Below are positions 42,485-51,006 of a stretch of DNA of 64,000 nt, piece after piece. The stretch covers positions 186,001 to 250,000 of the forward strand of contig NZ_JAOVQN010000004.1 of NCBI RefSeq assembly GCF_025673445.1. The letters run 5' to 3'. The notes beneath the pieces were generated by a model. It saw only the letters and a program-made list of their open reading frames with translations, was not told where the DNA came from and made no database searches. Within the stretch, counting starts at the first letter, position 1, and each line of letters opens with the position of its first letter. This stretch comes from Ruegeria_B marisflavi (GTDB taxonomy: Bacteria > Pseudomonadota > Alphaproteobacteria > Rhodobacterales > Rhodobacteraceae). The translations under genes were made by a program, and so were the position numbers.

Positions 42485-43508
42485 TCTGGCGCAACCCACG
42501 GTCGGATCATTTCGCCGCGTCCGGGCGGCGTTGAAAACCCCTTGGGCGTTGAGCGCGGCGCTGCTTGTGGCGGTAGCGGTGCTGGATCCGCAGAACCTGA
42601 GTACCGTTTCGGTGTTTGCAGTGCGGGCTCTGGGACATACCGCGCAATACATCCTGTTTGCGGTGCTGCTCCTGGCCTATCTCAAGGCGACGGGGGCCGA
42701 GGTGCTGGTGGCGCGCGCCTTTGAGGGGCGCGAGACGCGGATGATCCTGCTGGCGGCCCTGTTCGGGGGGCTGGCACCGTTCTGTTCCTGCGAAGTGATC
42801 CCGTTTGTTGCTGGGTTGCTGGCGTTGGGGGCGCCCTTGTCGGCGGTGATGGCCTTTTGGCTGAGCTCGCCGCTGATTGACCCGCCGACGCTGTTGATCA
42901 CGGCGGGCGCGCTGGGCTGGCCCTTTGCCATTGGCAAGGCGGTGGCGGCGGTGGGGCTGGGCCTGTTCGGCGGGTTCGTGGTGCGGGCGCTGTCGCGGGG
43001 CGGTGCGCTGGCCGATCCGCTGCGGGTTTACAAGCGGTCTGGCTGCTGCGGCTGCGGCACGCCCAAGCCGGTTGCGCCGGTGTGGCGGTTCTGGACCGAA
43101 GCCGACCGGATCGCCGTGTTTCGCCAGGAGTTTCTGAGCAACGCGCTGTTCCTGCTGAAATGGCTGGCGCTGGCCTATGTGATCGAGGCGCTGCTGGTTC
43201 AGTACGTTCCGGCCGAGGTGATCGCCGGGCTGGTGGGCGGCGAGGGGCTGTTGCCGATCGTCATCGCGGCGCTGGTGGGCATGCCGGCCTATCTGAACTC
43301 GTATGTCGCGCCGCCGCTGTTGGCGGGGCTGACCGAACAGGGGATGACGGTGGGCGCGGCGATGGCATTCATGGTGGCGGGCGCGGTCAGTTCGGTCCCC
43401 GCGATGGCGGCTGTCTGGTCGCTGGTCAAGCCAAGGGTCTTTGCGCTGTATCTGGGGCTGGGGATCACCGGTGCGGTGATCGCCGGTGTCCTGTTCCAGA
43501 TGATCTGA
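42477..43508 (+). CDS. ArsP/YraQ-type permease (DUF318)
   Basis: A 343-residue membrane protein with about eight to ten helices in two repeats. The family motif PFCSCEVIP places Cys103 and Cys105 in a membrane segment, and a loop Cys cluster lies at 190-193 (GCCGCG). ArsP exports trivalent organoarsenicals through such Cys residues. The family is broad, so arsenic specificity is inference, supported by the coupled ArsR-type regulator. Start 42477 (MADLAQP). Confidence 0.82.
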   Translation: MADLAQPTVGSFRRVRAALKTPWALSAALLVAVAVLDPQNLSTVSVFAVRALGHTAQYILFAVLLLAYLKATGAEVLVARAFEGRETRMILLAALFGGLAPFCSCEVIPFVAGLLALGAPLSAVMAFWLSSPLIDPPTLLITAGALGWPFAIGKAVAAVGLGLFGGFVVRALSRGGALADPLRVYKRSGCCGCGTPKPVAPVWRFWTEADRIAVFRQEFLSNALFLLKWLALAYVIEALLVQYVPAEVIAGLVGGEGLLPIVIAALVGMPAYLNSYVAPPLLAGLTEQGMTVGAAMAFMVAGAVSSVPAMAAVWSLVKPRVFALYLGLGITGAVIAGVLFQMI

Positions 43509-43514
43509 GCCCGG

Positions 43515-43907
43515 TTACTGCCCTGCGCAATGCTGGGGCAGTTTCAGCCGGTACCGCGCCTCGCGACTGGTGACGTAGACCCGTTTTTCGACACAGGCGG
43601 TGGTGGTGATCGTGTTGGCAATCGGCCCGTCGGTGGTGGAGATCGAGATGGCATTCCCATCGGGCAGCCGGACCGAGACCACGGCGCCCTTGTTCAGGTC
43701 ACCATTGACAGCCACCGCCGACAGCACGTCGAGGGTCAGGAACGCCTCGTGCTCGTGCTCTTCCTCGCCCTTGCCGAAGAAGAACAGCGTGAGCAGGATT
43801 GCCAGGATCAGAGCCGCCGCCGCCAGGAAAGCGCCACGGGTCTGGAAGAAGGCATAGACCGATACCGCGCGGTGCGGGCCAAGCAGTTTGGACAGAATAT
43901 CAAGCAT
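43515..43907 (-). CDS. Membrane-anchored protein of unknown function
   Basis: A 130-residue protein with one hydrophobic helix at about residues 26-46, then an acidic linker GKGEEEHEHEAF and an about 80-residue domain with beta-strand-like sequence. Two Cys (CVEKRVYV and QHCAGQ) may form a disulfide. Topology predicts a short cytosolic N-terminus and periplasmic C-terminus. It lies downstream of trcR on the same strand, across a hairpin. I do not recognise a family. Confidence 0.7.
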   Translation of the reverse strand: MLDILSKLLGPHRAVSVYAFFQTRGAFLAAAALILAILLTLFFFGKGEEEHEHEAFLTLDVLSAVAVNGDLNKGAVVSVRLPDGNAISISTTDGPIANTITTTACVEKRVYVTSREARYRLKLPQHCAGQ

Positions 43908-43926
43908 GGGATCTTACAAGCGAGAA

Positions 43927-43946
43927 CCCCGGCCAGTGGGCCGGGG
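43927..43946 (-). terminator. Hairpin between the trcR-like gene and the following membrane protein gene
   Basis: CCCCGGCC (43927-43934) and GGCCGGGG (43939-43946) form a perfect 8-bp stem with a 4-base loop, 9 bp after the trcR-like stop. There is no U-tract, so termination is only possible; it could stabilise the 3' end of the upstream message. Confidence 0.4.
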
Positions 43947-43955
43947 CATATCGGG

Positions 43956-44732
43956 TCAGTAGCGCGGATCGTCGTCGTCTTCTTCGTCGTGATCGCCGCC
44001 CTTGGGCAGGTTGAAGAAGCTGTCGGCATCCACGATGGGGCCGTGATCGTCATCGTCGTCATCGCTGGTGTCGATCGGCTCGGAGAGCGAGAAGTTCTCC
44101 AGCCCTTCGATGGCGGTCGGGATGCGGGGCGAGGTTTCCATGCCCAGCGACTGTTCGGTCGAAACCAGCTTGCGGCGCTCGTCGTCGCTCATCACGCCGC
44201 CTTCGGCGGCCTTCTTGGCGGCGGCTTTTTGCACGACAGAGTCCAGTTCCGACTGACGGCACAGACCCAGCGCAACCGGGTCGATGGGCTGCATGTTGGA
44301 GATGTTCCAGTGGGTCCGCTCGCGGATCGACTGGATCGTCGGCTTGGTGGTGCCGACCAGCTTGGCGATCTGGCCGTCGGCGAGTTCCGGGTGGAACTTG
44401 ACCAGCCATAGGATCGCGTTCGGGCGGTCCTGACGCTTGGACAGCGGGGTGTAGCGCGGGCCGCGGCGCTTTTCTTCGCCCGAGGCAGCGGGATTGAACT
44501 TGAGCTTGAGCTTGTGCAGCGGGTTGTTCTGCGCCTTGTCGATCTCTTCCTGGGTCAGCTGGTTGTTGGCGATCGGGTCAAAGCCCTTGACGCCCACAGC
44601 CACGTCGCCATCGGCGATGCCCTGGATCTCCAGCTCGTGCATGCCGACGAAATCGGCGATCTGCTTGAAGCTGATCGTCGTGTTGTCAACCAGCCAGACG
44701 GCGGTCGCCTTGGCCATCAAAGGTTTTGCCAT
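43956..44732 (-). CDS. DUF1013 protein, TrcR-type cell cycle regulator homologue
   Basis: A 258-residue protein. MAKPLMAKATAVWLVDNTTISF at the start and GLCRQSELDSVVQKA are conserved in the DUF1013 family, known from alphaproteobacteria. TrcR of Caulobacter is a member linked to cell cycle transcription. Residues about 95-135 (ILWLVKFHPELADGQIAKLVGTTKPTIQSI) resemble a helix-turn-helix. The C-terminal end is very acidic. The gene stands alone before RNase T2, which is on the opposite strand. Confidence 0.85.
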   Translation of the reverse strand: MAKPLMAKATAVWLVDNTTISFKQIADFVGMHELEIQGIADGDVAVGVKGFDPIANNQLTQEEIDKAQNNPLHKLKLKFNPAASGEEKRRGPRYTPLSKRQDRPNAILWLVKFHPELADGQIAKLVGTTKPTIQSIRERTHWNISNMQPIDPVALGLCRQSELDSVVQKAAAKKAAEGGVMSDDERRKLVSTEQSLGMETSPRIPTAIEGLENFSLSEPIDTSDDDDDDHGPIVDADSFFNLPKGGDHDEEDDDDPRY

Positions 44733-44860
44733 GGCTTGTCTCCTTGCGAATACATCTCTCCCGTCGCCGGAATTCGGCTGCCCCGGGGTCTTGGGGCGGT
44801 TTCCGTTGTCGGGGAACTCCGGCTGTATATAGTCGGGCCGGGCAGATAAGGAAAGAGCGA

Positions 44861-45490
44861 ATGCGCTGGTTGATTCTGTGGGTTCTGAGCGCTGTTTCGG
44901 TGTTGGCCGATGGCGAGAAAGCGGGCCAGTTCGACTATTACGTGCTGTCGCTCAGCTGGTCGCCGAACTGGTGCGAGACCACGGGCGACGCGCGGGGCGA
45001 GGACCAGTGTAACCCGCGCCACGATTATGGCTGGATCCTGCACGGGCTTTGGCCGCAGTATCAGTATGGCTGGCCCTCATACTGCCGCACCTCCGAGACG
45101 CCACCCTCGCGCCGGATGACGGCGGAAATGGCCGATATTCAGGGCAGTTCGGGCCTTGCCTGGCATCAGTGGAAGAAACACGGCACCTGTACGGGGCTGA
45201 GCGCACAGAACTATTTCGACCTGTCGCGCGAGGCCTATGACAGCGTGGTCCGGCCCGAGGTGTTCCGGCGGCTTGACCGGACGGTCCAACTGCCCGCGCG
45301 GGTGGTGGAAGAGGCGTTTCTGAAGGCCAATCCGAACCTGGAACGCGACATGCTGACGGTGACCTGCAACGGCCGCTACATCGCCGAGGTGCGCATCTGC
45401 CTGTCAAACAGCCTGAAACCGGTTCCCTGTGGCCGGGACGTGGTGCGCGACTGCCGGACCGAAGACGCGCTGCTGTACGCGATTCGCTGA
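44861..45490 (+). CDS. Ribonuclease T2 family protein
   Basis: A 209-residue exported RNase-like protein with a signal peptide of about 16 residues. The first active-site block HGLWPQ has His61, and the second reads WHQWKKHGTC (101-110) with Lys106 and His107. The usual catalytic Glu of HEWxKHGTC is Gln103 here. Four or more Cys pairs could form disulfides. It would degrade RNA in the periplasm or outside the cell. The start is ATG 44861. Confidence 0.85.
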   Translation: MRWLILWVLSAVSVLADGEKAGQFDYYVLSLSWSPNWCETTGDARGEDQCNPRHDYGWILHGLWPQYQYGWPSYCRTSETPPSRRMTAEMADIQGSSGLAWHQWKKHGTCTGLSAQNYFDLSREAYDSVVRPEVFRRLDRTVQLPARVVEEAFLKANPNLERDMLTVTCNGRYIAEVRICLSNSLKPVPCGRDVVRDCRTEDALLYAIR

Positions 45491-45497
45491 AGCCGGA

Positions 45498-45986
45498 TCA
45501 GCCCTGTTCCTTTTGGCATTCGCGGGCATATTCCAGCGCCTTGGCGGTTCCCTTGAGGTCGATCGCCATGACCTGCTGCCCGTCCACGCCATAGACGGTC
45601 ATCACCTTGCGCTGGGCAATGGCGTGCACGAATTCGCGATCGGTGAAGAACACGGTTGCGCCGCGCACCTTGCCCTGTTTCGCGCCAATGGCGGTGGCTT
45701 CGAACTTCTCTCCGTCCAGGTCGAAGGTGACGGGATAACTCTTGCCGTCTTCGATCTCGCCCCAGGCCTTGTTGTAGACAGTGAAATAGCCGCGATTGCC
45801 CTGCGCGTCATAGCCGAGGCGGACAATCGAGAGATCCTGATAGACGGTCTGGATCAGGCAGCCGTTGCCAAGGGCAGGGTCCACCATCAGGTTCCAACCA
45901 TGCACGAACCCCTTGTCGATCAGCTCTTGCGACCAGGCGGCGGTGGCGGTTGTGGCGGCGAGAGCAAGGGCAAGAATGCGGGTCAT
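45498..45986 (-). CDS. Exported protein of unknown function
   Basis: A 162-residue protein with a clear signal peptide (about 1-19, ending AAWSQ). The mature domain has two Cys (GCLIQ and ECQKEQG) and strand-rich sequence with VRLGYDAQGNRGYFTVYNKAWG. It faintly resembles the IalB-like group of small periplasmic proteins, but I am not confident. It is convergent with the RNase T2 gene, 7 bp apart. Confidence 0.65.
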   Translation of the reverse strand: MTRILALALAATTATAAWSQELIDKGFVHGWNLMVDPALGNGCLIQTVYQDLSIVRLGYDAQGNRGYFTVYNKAWGEIEDGKSYPVTFDLDGEKFEATAIGAKQGKVRGATVFFTDREFVHAIAQRKVMTVYGVDGQQVMAIDLKGTAKALEYARECQKEQG

Positions 45987-46169
45987 CGGGACATCTCCGG
46001 GCGGTGATTGAGGCTTTATCCTTACCTAGCCGCAAAGCGCGTGGGACAAAAGGAAAACCCCGCCGGGCGTTACCGATTTCGTGGGGCAGGTTTGGGCGGG
46101 TATCCCATGACATGGCCATCGGTTCGGCGCCGGTGAATAACCCGGCAGGCCAAGGGTTGACGGGCGCGG

Positions 46170-46865
46170 TCAGGCAAAGCCAAAGCGCATGGCGCCCGCC
46201 GCTGCGAGTTCGTCATTCAGCGTGCCGGAGGTCAGAAGGTCGAGAACGGCGGTGGCACCTGAGCCCGATGTCGGGCTGAGGAAGATCGACATGTCGATGT
46301 CGGTGCCGAAGTCGCGGGGAAAGACGGCAGCAGGGGCGAGACCGGGGGGCGACAGGATCGTCGACAGTGGTGCCACGGCCAGTTCGGTGTCCCCTGCCGC
46401 GACCGAAGCGACCGGTTCGCCGCCGCCCATCGGGCGGCTTTTCGGGCGCAGGGTGTCAGACAGCCCCAGCCGCGCAACCGCATCCAGAAAGATGCGGCCG
46501 CTGGTGCCCGCGCCGGTATAGGCGATGCTGTCCGCCCGCCGGAAAAGATCGGCGATTGCGGGCGCGTCCCGGAGAGGCTCTGCCTTAGTGCCTGCCCGGC
46601 AGCCGACCGCGAGCGGCACCCGAGCAAAGGGCCGGTGCGAGGTGCGGTCAACGTGGCGGCTGGCGATCAGGGCGGGGACGTATTCGGGATTGGTTAGCCC
46701 GATGTCGAAGGCTTCGCCAGCGGCGATGCGTTGGGGTATCCGGGGGTTGAGGTCGATTATCTGTGTGACCGGTCGGCCCGCTGCCGCGTCGAGGCGCGGG
46801 CCGAAGCGCGCCATGATGCCCCGGATCGCGACGGGAACAAAGATGCGCAATCTGGTTGTCGTCAT
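46170..46865 (-). CDS. Periplasmic-binding-protein-like protein (ModA type) without signal peptide
   Basis: A 231-residue protein with the type 2 substrate-binding fold. Phrases such as PVTQIIDLNPRIPQRIAAGEAFDIGLTN and SIAYTGAGTSGRIFLDAVARLG resemble ModA-like proteins. The start at 46865 (MTTTRLRIFVP) has no signal peptide, so a cytosolic sensor-like role is possible. No ABC transporter genes are near. The ligand is unknown. Confidence 0.72.
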   Translation of the reverse strand: MTTTRLRIFVPVAIRGIMARFGPRLDAAAGRPVTQIIDLNPRIPQRIAAGEAFDIGLTNPEYVPALIASRHVDRTSHRPFARVPLAVGCRAGTKAEPLRDAPAIADLFRRADSIAYTGAGTSGRIFLDAVARLGLSDTLRPKSRPMGGGEPVASVAAGDTELAVAPLSTILSPPGLAPAAVFPRDFGTDIDMSIFLSPTSGSGATAVLDLLTSGTLNDELAAAGAMRFGFA

Positions 46866-46925
46866 TGCCGGGCCCTCTTGGCGACCTACCCTCTGAGTCA
46901 AAGTACTGGCCTTTTGGAAGCCGGG

Positions 46926-47522
46926 CTAGAGATCCTTGCGGGCGCGCATGGCGGCCGAGATGGTGCCGTCGTCGAGATAGTCGAGCTCGCCGCCAATGGG
47001 CACGCCCTGTGCCAGCGAGGTCAGCCGCACGCGGCCGCCCAGCTGGTCGGCGATGTAATGCGCCGTGGTCTGGCCGTCGATGGTGGCGTTGAGGGCCAGG
47101 ATCACCTCGGTGATCGCTTCGGTCGTGATCCGGTTGGCCAGTCGGGGGATGCGCAGTTCCTCGGGGCCGACCCCATCGAGCGCCGACAGGGTGCCGCCCA
47201 GCACGTGATAGCGGCCCTTGAACACACCCGAGCGTTCCATCGCCCAGAGATCGGCCACATCCTCGACCACGCAGAGCTCGCCGGTGGCGCGGCGCTCGTC
47301 GGTGCAGATGTCACACACATCCGAGGTGCCGATATTGCCGCAGTTGAGGCATTCGCGGGCGCTGGCGGCGACCCGTGTCATCTGGTCGGCCAGCGGGGCC
47401 ATGAGCAGGGCGCGCTTGCGGATCAGGTGCAGCACCGCGCGCCGGGCCGAGCGTGGGCCCAGCCCGGGCAGACGCGCCATCAGTTCGATCAGCGCGTCGA
47501 TATCCTTGGTCGATCCGGCCAT
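46926..47522 (-). CDS. recR: Recombination protein RecR
   Basis: A 198-residue protein of recombinational repair, partner of RecO and RecF in loading RecA on gapped DNA. It has a helix-hairpin-helix (LPGLGPRSARRAV), a Cys4 zinc finger (CLNCGN and CDIC) and a TOPRIM domain (CVVEDVADLWAMER and ALNATIDGQTTAHYI). It starts at 47522 (MAGSTKDID). It follows ybaB on the same strand, a common pairing. Confidence 0.95.
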   Translation of the reverse strand: MAGSTKDIDALIELMARLPGLGPRSARRAVLHLIRKRALLMAPLADQMTRVAASARECLNCGNIGTSDVCDICTDERRATGELCVVEDVADLWAMERSGVFKGRYHVLGGTLSALDGVGPEELRIPRLANRITTEAITEVILALNATIDGQTTAHYIADQLGGRVRLTSLAQGVPIGGELDYLDDGTISAAMRARKDL

Positions 47523-47598
47523 GGTCCTGGTTCCTGCTCGGTGCCTGCTCTGCCGCAATCATGCACCGGGTTCACGGCAAAGGAAACGGCCGCTGCGC

Positions 47599-47943
47599 TC
47601 AGAACGGCAGCTTGATGTCCTTGGGCAGGCCCATGCTTTCGGTCAGGCGGGCCATTTCCTCTTGCGCCTTTTCGGCCGCCTTGGCCTGGGCGTCCTTGAT
47701 CGCGGCCAGGATCAGGTCTTCGACCACTTCCTTGTCGTCGCCGTTGAAGATCGAGGGGTCGATGTTCAGCCCCTTGAGCTCGCCCTTGGCGGTGGCGGTG
47801 GCCTTGACCAGCCCGGCGCCGGATTCGCCGGTGACCAGGACAGTGTTCAGATCTTCCTGCATCTGGGCCATCTTGGTCTGCAATTCCTGCGCCGATTTCA
47901 TCATCTTGGCCATGTCGCCGAGGCCGCCGAGTCCTTTGAACAT
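47599..47943 (-). CDS. YbaB/EbfC-family nucleoid-associated protein
   Basis: A 114-residue DNA-binding dimer-forming protein starting MFKGLGGLGDMAKMMKSAQE, with the usual helix-strand-helix layout and C-terminal GLPKDIKLPF. It lies 76 bp upstream of recR. The longer in-frame reading would extend over the DUF2157 gene on the other strand and is rejected. Confidence 0.93.
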   Translation of the reverse strand: MFKGLGGLGDMAKMMKSAQELQTKMAQMQEDLNTVLVTGESGAGLVKATATAKGELKGLNIDPSIFNGDDKEVVEDLILAAIKDAQAKAAEKAQEEMARLTESMGLPKDIKLPF

Positions 47944-48091
47944 TGGGTGTCTCCCGCAATTGAGGTTTGCGTCTAGATACGGGCGGCGGTCCTGCGGCAC
48001 AAGCCTATCCGGGTGCGGGCGCGCAATCGGCTGTCTTTGGCCGCGTTCGATGCTAGGCTGACCGGAAACCGGATCGCGGGGGAGGGCGACC

Positions 48092-49315
48092 ATGTTCGCG
48101 GTTGCAGATACGGACAAGCTGGTTGACGACGGGGTGATCGCCCCGGAGGCCGCGCGCGAGATCGAGGCGCGGTCGCGGCAGGCGATGGTGACACTGGGTA
48201 TCAACACGGTCCTGTGCCTGGGCATCCTGTCGGCGACGGGCGGGCTGATCTTCTGGTTGCAGGATCCGCTGGCGGTGGCGGTGGTGGGGTTGATGCTGCT
48301 GGCGGGCGGGTTTGCCATTCTGTCGCGTGGCGGTGGAGAGTTGCGGATGTTCGGCAATGCCGCGGCGCTGATCGGGGCCGGTATGCTGTGCGGCGGCGGC
48401 ACGGTCGAGCTGGTGTCGAACCATCCGCAGATCGCGGGCCAGATGCTGAGTGTTCTGGGCGGGCTGATCCTGGCCGGGGCGATGTTCGCCTTTGTCCGTG
48501 ATATGGCGCGAGCGCCGTTTGTCACCGGGGCGGTGGCCCTGATGGGGTTGGCGATGCATGTCGGCGGGCTGGGGTATCTGATTGCCGACAACGGGGTGTC
48601 GGGCCTGTTGGTGAGCCTGTTTTACTTCTACACGGCGGGTTTGCTGGTGGCGGGGGGCTGGCTGCTGGACGTGCGGCTGATCACGGCGCTGGCCATCGTG
48701 CCCTTTGCCCAGATGCTGGATACCGGCACCTTTTACTTCCATGCGGCCTATGTTTTCTATTCGCCGGAATCGACGCTTTCGATCCTGCAAATGGCGGTGC
48801 TGCTAGCGGCCTGTCTCTGGGTGGCGGGGCGATATGGCGAGCGCACGGCGCGGCACGCGCGCATCCTGGCGATGCTGGGCTTTGTCGTGGCCAATCTTTG
48901 TGCGCTGGTTGGCTCGCTCTGGGGCGATGTGGTGGGCGAGACGATCTGGGGTCCGGCAGAGCCACAGGTCTGGACCGAAGGCGCCTGGGATGCCTATTCC
49001 AAGGCGCGCGATGCCTTTCGCGACACCGCCTTGGTCATTTCCGAGGGGGTCTATTCGGTGCTGTGGGCGGCGGCGCTGGTGGCGCTGCTGTTCTGGTCGG
49101 CGCATCGCGGCAACCGGGGGCTGTTCAACGCCTCGCTCGTGTTCGGGGTGATCCACGCCTATACCCAGATGTTCGAAAGCTTTGGCGAGGAGCCGCTGGC
49201 CTATGTCATCGGCGGTCTGGCTCTGATTCCGATCGCCTGGGGCATGTGGCGGTTTGATCGGTGGATCAAGGCACAGGCCTCGGCCGCTTCAGGCGTGCAG
49301 CACCCGGACGGCTGA
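48092..49315 (+). CDS. DUF2157 multi-pass membrane protein
   Basis: A 407-residue protein. The N-terminal 30 residues (MFAVADTDKLVDDGVIAPEAA) are soluble and match the DUF2157 start. About ten hydrophobic segments follow, ending in a short basic tail. No catalytic or transport motif is visible and the function of the family is unknown. Its last 27 bp overlap the convergent dioxygenase gene. Confidence 0.8.
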   Translation: MFAVADTDKLVDDGVIAPEAAREIEARSRQAMVTLGINTVLCLGILSATGGLIFWLQDPLAVAVVGLMLLAGGFAILSRGGGELRMFGNAAALIGAGMLCGGGTVELVSNHPQIAGQMLSVLGGLILAGAMFAFVRDMARAPFVTGAVALMGLAMHVGGLGYLIADNGVSGLLVSLFYFYTAGLLVAGGWLLDVRLITALAIVPFAQMLDTGTFYFHAAYVFYSPESTLSILQMAVLLAACLWVAGRYGERTARHARILAMLGFVVANLCALVGSLWGDVVGETIWGPAEPQVWTEGAWDAYSKARDAFRDTALVISEGVYSVLWAAALVALLFWSAHRGNRGLFNASLVFGVIHAYTQMFESFGEEPLAYVIGGLALIPIAWGMWRFDRWIKAQASAASGVQHPDG

Positions 49316-50164
49316 CAGCCCATCGGCCTCGGCCACCGAACAGCAGATCGAACGCAGGGTGCGTTCGTGGTCGTAATCCCAGGGGCGGCCCCGGTGCAGG
49401 GTGGCGCGTTCGTCCCAGATCAGCACGTCGCCCACCTGCCAGCGGTGAGTATAGACGTATTCGGGGCGGGTGCAGAAGGCGATCGCCTCTTCCAGGATCT
49501 CCTGGCTTTCGGCATGGCCCAGCCCCTCGATGGCAAAGGCATGCGAGGCGATGAACAGCGCCTCCTCGCCGGTGACCGGGTTAGGCCAGATCGCGCGCCA
49601 GGGCCGGTCGGGCCAGCGGGTCATTGTCGGCAGGCGGGCGAGCTCGGCCGAAAGCTTGGCACGGCTGTGCGACAGCCGATGCCAGATCACCGCATGTTTG
49701 AGCCGGTCGCGCAGATGCGCCGGCATCTCGGCCCAGGCGACGCGGGTCGAGGCGATCTCGGTCTCGCCGCCCGAGGGCGGCACCACCAGCGCGGTCAGGA
49801 TGTTGATCAGCGCCGGGGTGGGCAGAAAGGTGCTGTCGGTATGCCAGAGCATGTTGGATTGCAGGTTCAGCATATGCAGGTCGTCCTGCGCCCGCAGCCC
49901 GTTCCTGGTCTGGTTGCTCAGCTCCGAGACCTGGAACGCGACATCGCGTCCGGCGGCCATGGCATCGCGGTTTTCCAGCGGGCCGAACAGCGTGCCCAGC
50001 CGGGTGTGATCGGTGTCGGTGATCGACTGCGCGGGAAACAGCAGCGCCGAATGGTTTTCGAAAAGCGCCCGGATCTCGGGGTAGAGGTGACCGGCGGTCA
50101 CTTCGCGCAGGTCGATGTCATGGACGATGCGCCCGAACCTCGGGTGAAGCGCGCTGGTCTGCAT
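49289..50164 (-). CDS. TauD/TfdA-family 2-oxoglutarate-dependent dioxygenase
   Basis: A 291-residue non-haem iron enzyme. The iron ligands are His108 and Asp110 (LWHTDSTF) and His257 (ATLHRGRPWDYDHERTLR), with a nearby Arg for 2-oxoglutarate. Members include taurine and 2,4-D dioxygenases. The sulfonate cluster is 7 kb away and not in the same operon, so the substrate stays open. Overall sequence is more TfdA-like than TauD-like by my reading. No co-directional partner is close. Confidence 0.87.
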   Translation of the reverse strand: MQTSALHPRFGRIVHDIDLREVTAGHLYPEIRALFENHSALLFPAQSITDTDHTRLGTLFGPLENRDAMAAGRDVAFQVSELSNQTRNGLRAQDDLHMLNLQSNMLWHTDSTFLPTPALINILTALVVPPSGGETEIASTRVAWAEMPAHLRDRLKHAVIWHRLSHSRAKLSAELARLPTMTRWPDRPWRAIWPNPVTGEEALFIASHAFAIEGLGHAESQEILEEAIAFCTRPEYVYTHRWQVGDVLIWDERATLHRGRPWDYDHERTLRSICCSVAEADGLSAVRVLHA

Positions 50165-50244
50165 TCCGGCCTCCTGTTGCCTGACAGGGTCAGGCTGGCG
50201 CGGGTTTGACCGCCGCGCTTGCCGGTTTGCGACACATTTTCGGT

Positions 50245-50787
50245 TTAGCGTTGTGCTTCGATGCGCAGCTTGTCCATCAGCCGTTGCAGGGTGGCGGCAT
50301 ATTGATCGCTGATCAGGTGACCCTGGTCGTCGAACTGGTTGGAACTGTCGGCCAGATGCACCCCCGGGCCGGACAGCAGCCGGGGCTGGAATGGCACAAG
50401 GAAGCCGCGCAGCGTTGCCTGCGCGCGCTCGCCACCGGCCCGGCCACCCGCCGCCGACATCACCGCCACCGGCTTGTCAGCCCAGGGGCTGCCCTTGGTG
50501 CGGCTGACCCAGTCGAGCGCATTCTTGAGCACGCCGGATGGCCCCTTGTTGTATTCCGGCGTCGAGATCACCACGGCATCTGCGGCGGCGATCTGGTCGG
50601 CGAGCGCCTGGACCGATGCGGGGATGCCCTCTGCCTGTTCGTTGTCGCCGTCATAGAGCGGCAGATTGAGGTCAGCCACGATGAAGCGGGCGGGCGCGAA
50701 AAGCCGCGCGGCCTCGTGCATCAGTTTGCGGTTGGTGGCCTCGCGACGCAGCGAGCCGCTGATACCCAGCAAGGTAAGATCGGTCAT
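50245..50787 (-). CDS. NADPH-dependent FMN reductase family protein
   Basis: A 180-residue flavodoxin-like reductase. The FMN phosphate-binding motif is GISGSLRREATNRKL near residues 8-22 and a second contact is TPEYNKGPSGVLKNALDW. Such proteins reduce flavins, quinones, chromate or azo dyes. The gene has a multi-stem element (50890-50992) about 100 bp upstream of its start. Confidence 0.9.
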   Translation of the reverse strand: MTDLTLLGISGSLRREATNRKLMHEAARLFAPARFIVADLNLPLYDGDNEQAEGIPASVQALADQIAAADAVVISTPEYNKGPSGVLKNALDWVSRTKGSPWADKPVAVMSAAGGRAGGERAQATLRGFLVPFQPRLLSGPGVHLADSSNQFDDQGHLISDQYAATLQRLMDKLRIEAQR

Positions 50788-50889
50788 GTCGGTCTCCTGA
50801 ACGTGTTGGGTTCAACCTAGCCCGCGATGCCCGGGCGCCAAACCCCTGCCGTCGCGCAATCCCTGTGTGAAAATGCGCGACAATGGGAG

Positions 50890-50992
50890 GTGGCGTGCCG
50901 ATGCCACGCAGCGCGACTCAGACTTTTGAAAAAAGTCTGTGGACAAATCCTCTGCGAGGATTTGGTGTCGCGCTGCGACGGTGAAAGCACCG
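50890..50992. other. Multi-branched palindromic element
   Basis: A perfect 10-bp outer stem, GCAGCGCGAC (50908-50917) with GTCGCGCTGC (50967-50976), encloses two perfect hairpins: CAGACTTTT (50919-50927) with AAAAGTCTG (50931-50939), and AAATCCTC (50945-50952) with GAGGATTT (50956-50963). Two short hairpins flank it: GTGGC/GCCAC (50890-50907) and CGGTG/CACCG (50979-50992). It lies in the 219-bp gap between the ompA-like lipoprotein stop and the FMN reductase start. The nature of the element is unknown. Confidence 0.75.
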
Positions 50993-51006
50993 CTGATGCC
51001 GCTGGT

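Noticed and set aside
49289..50164. Taurine dioxygenase (TauD) as part of the sulfonate module
   Set aside because: The gene is 7 kb from tauR on its own, and family membership does not fix the substrate.
50890..50992. Integron attC-like site
   Set aside because: The stems are longer than in attC sites and the GTTRRRY core boxes are missing; no integrase gene is present.
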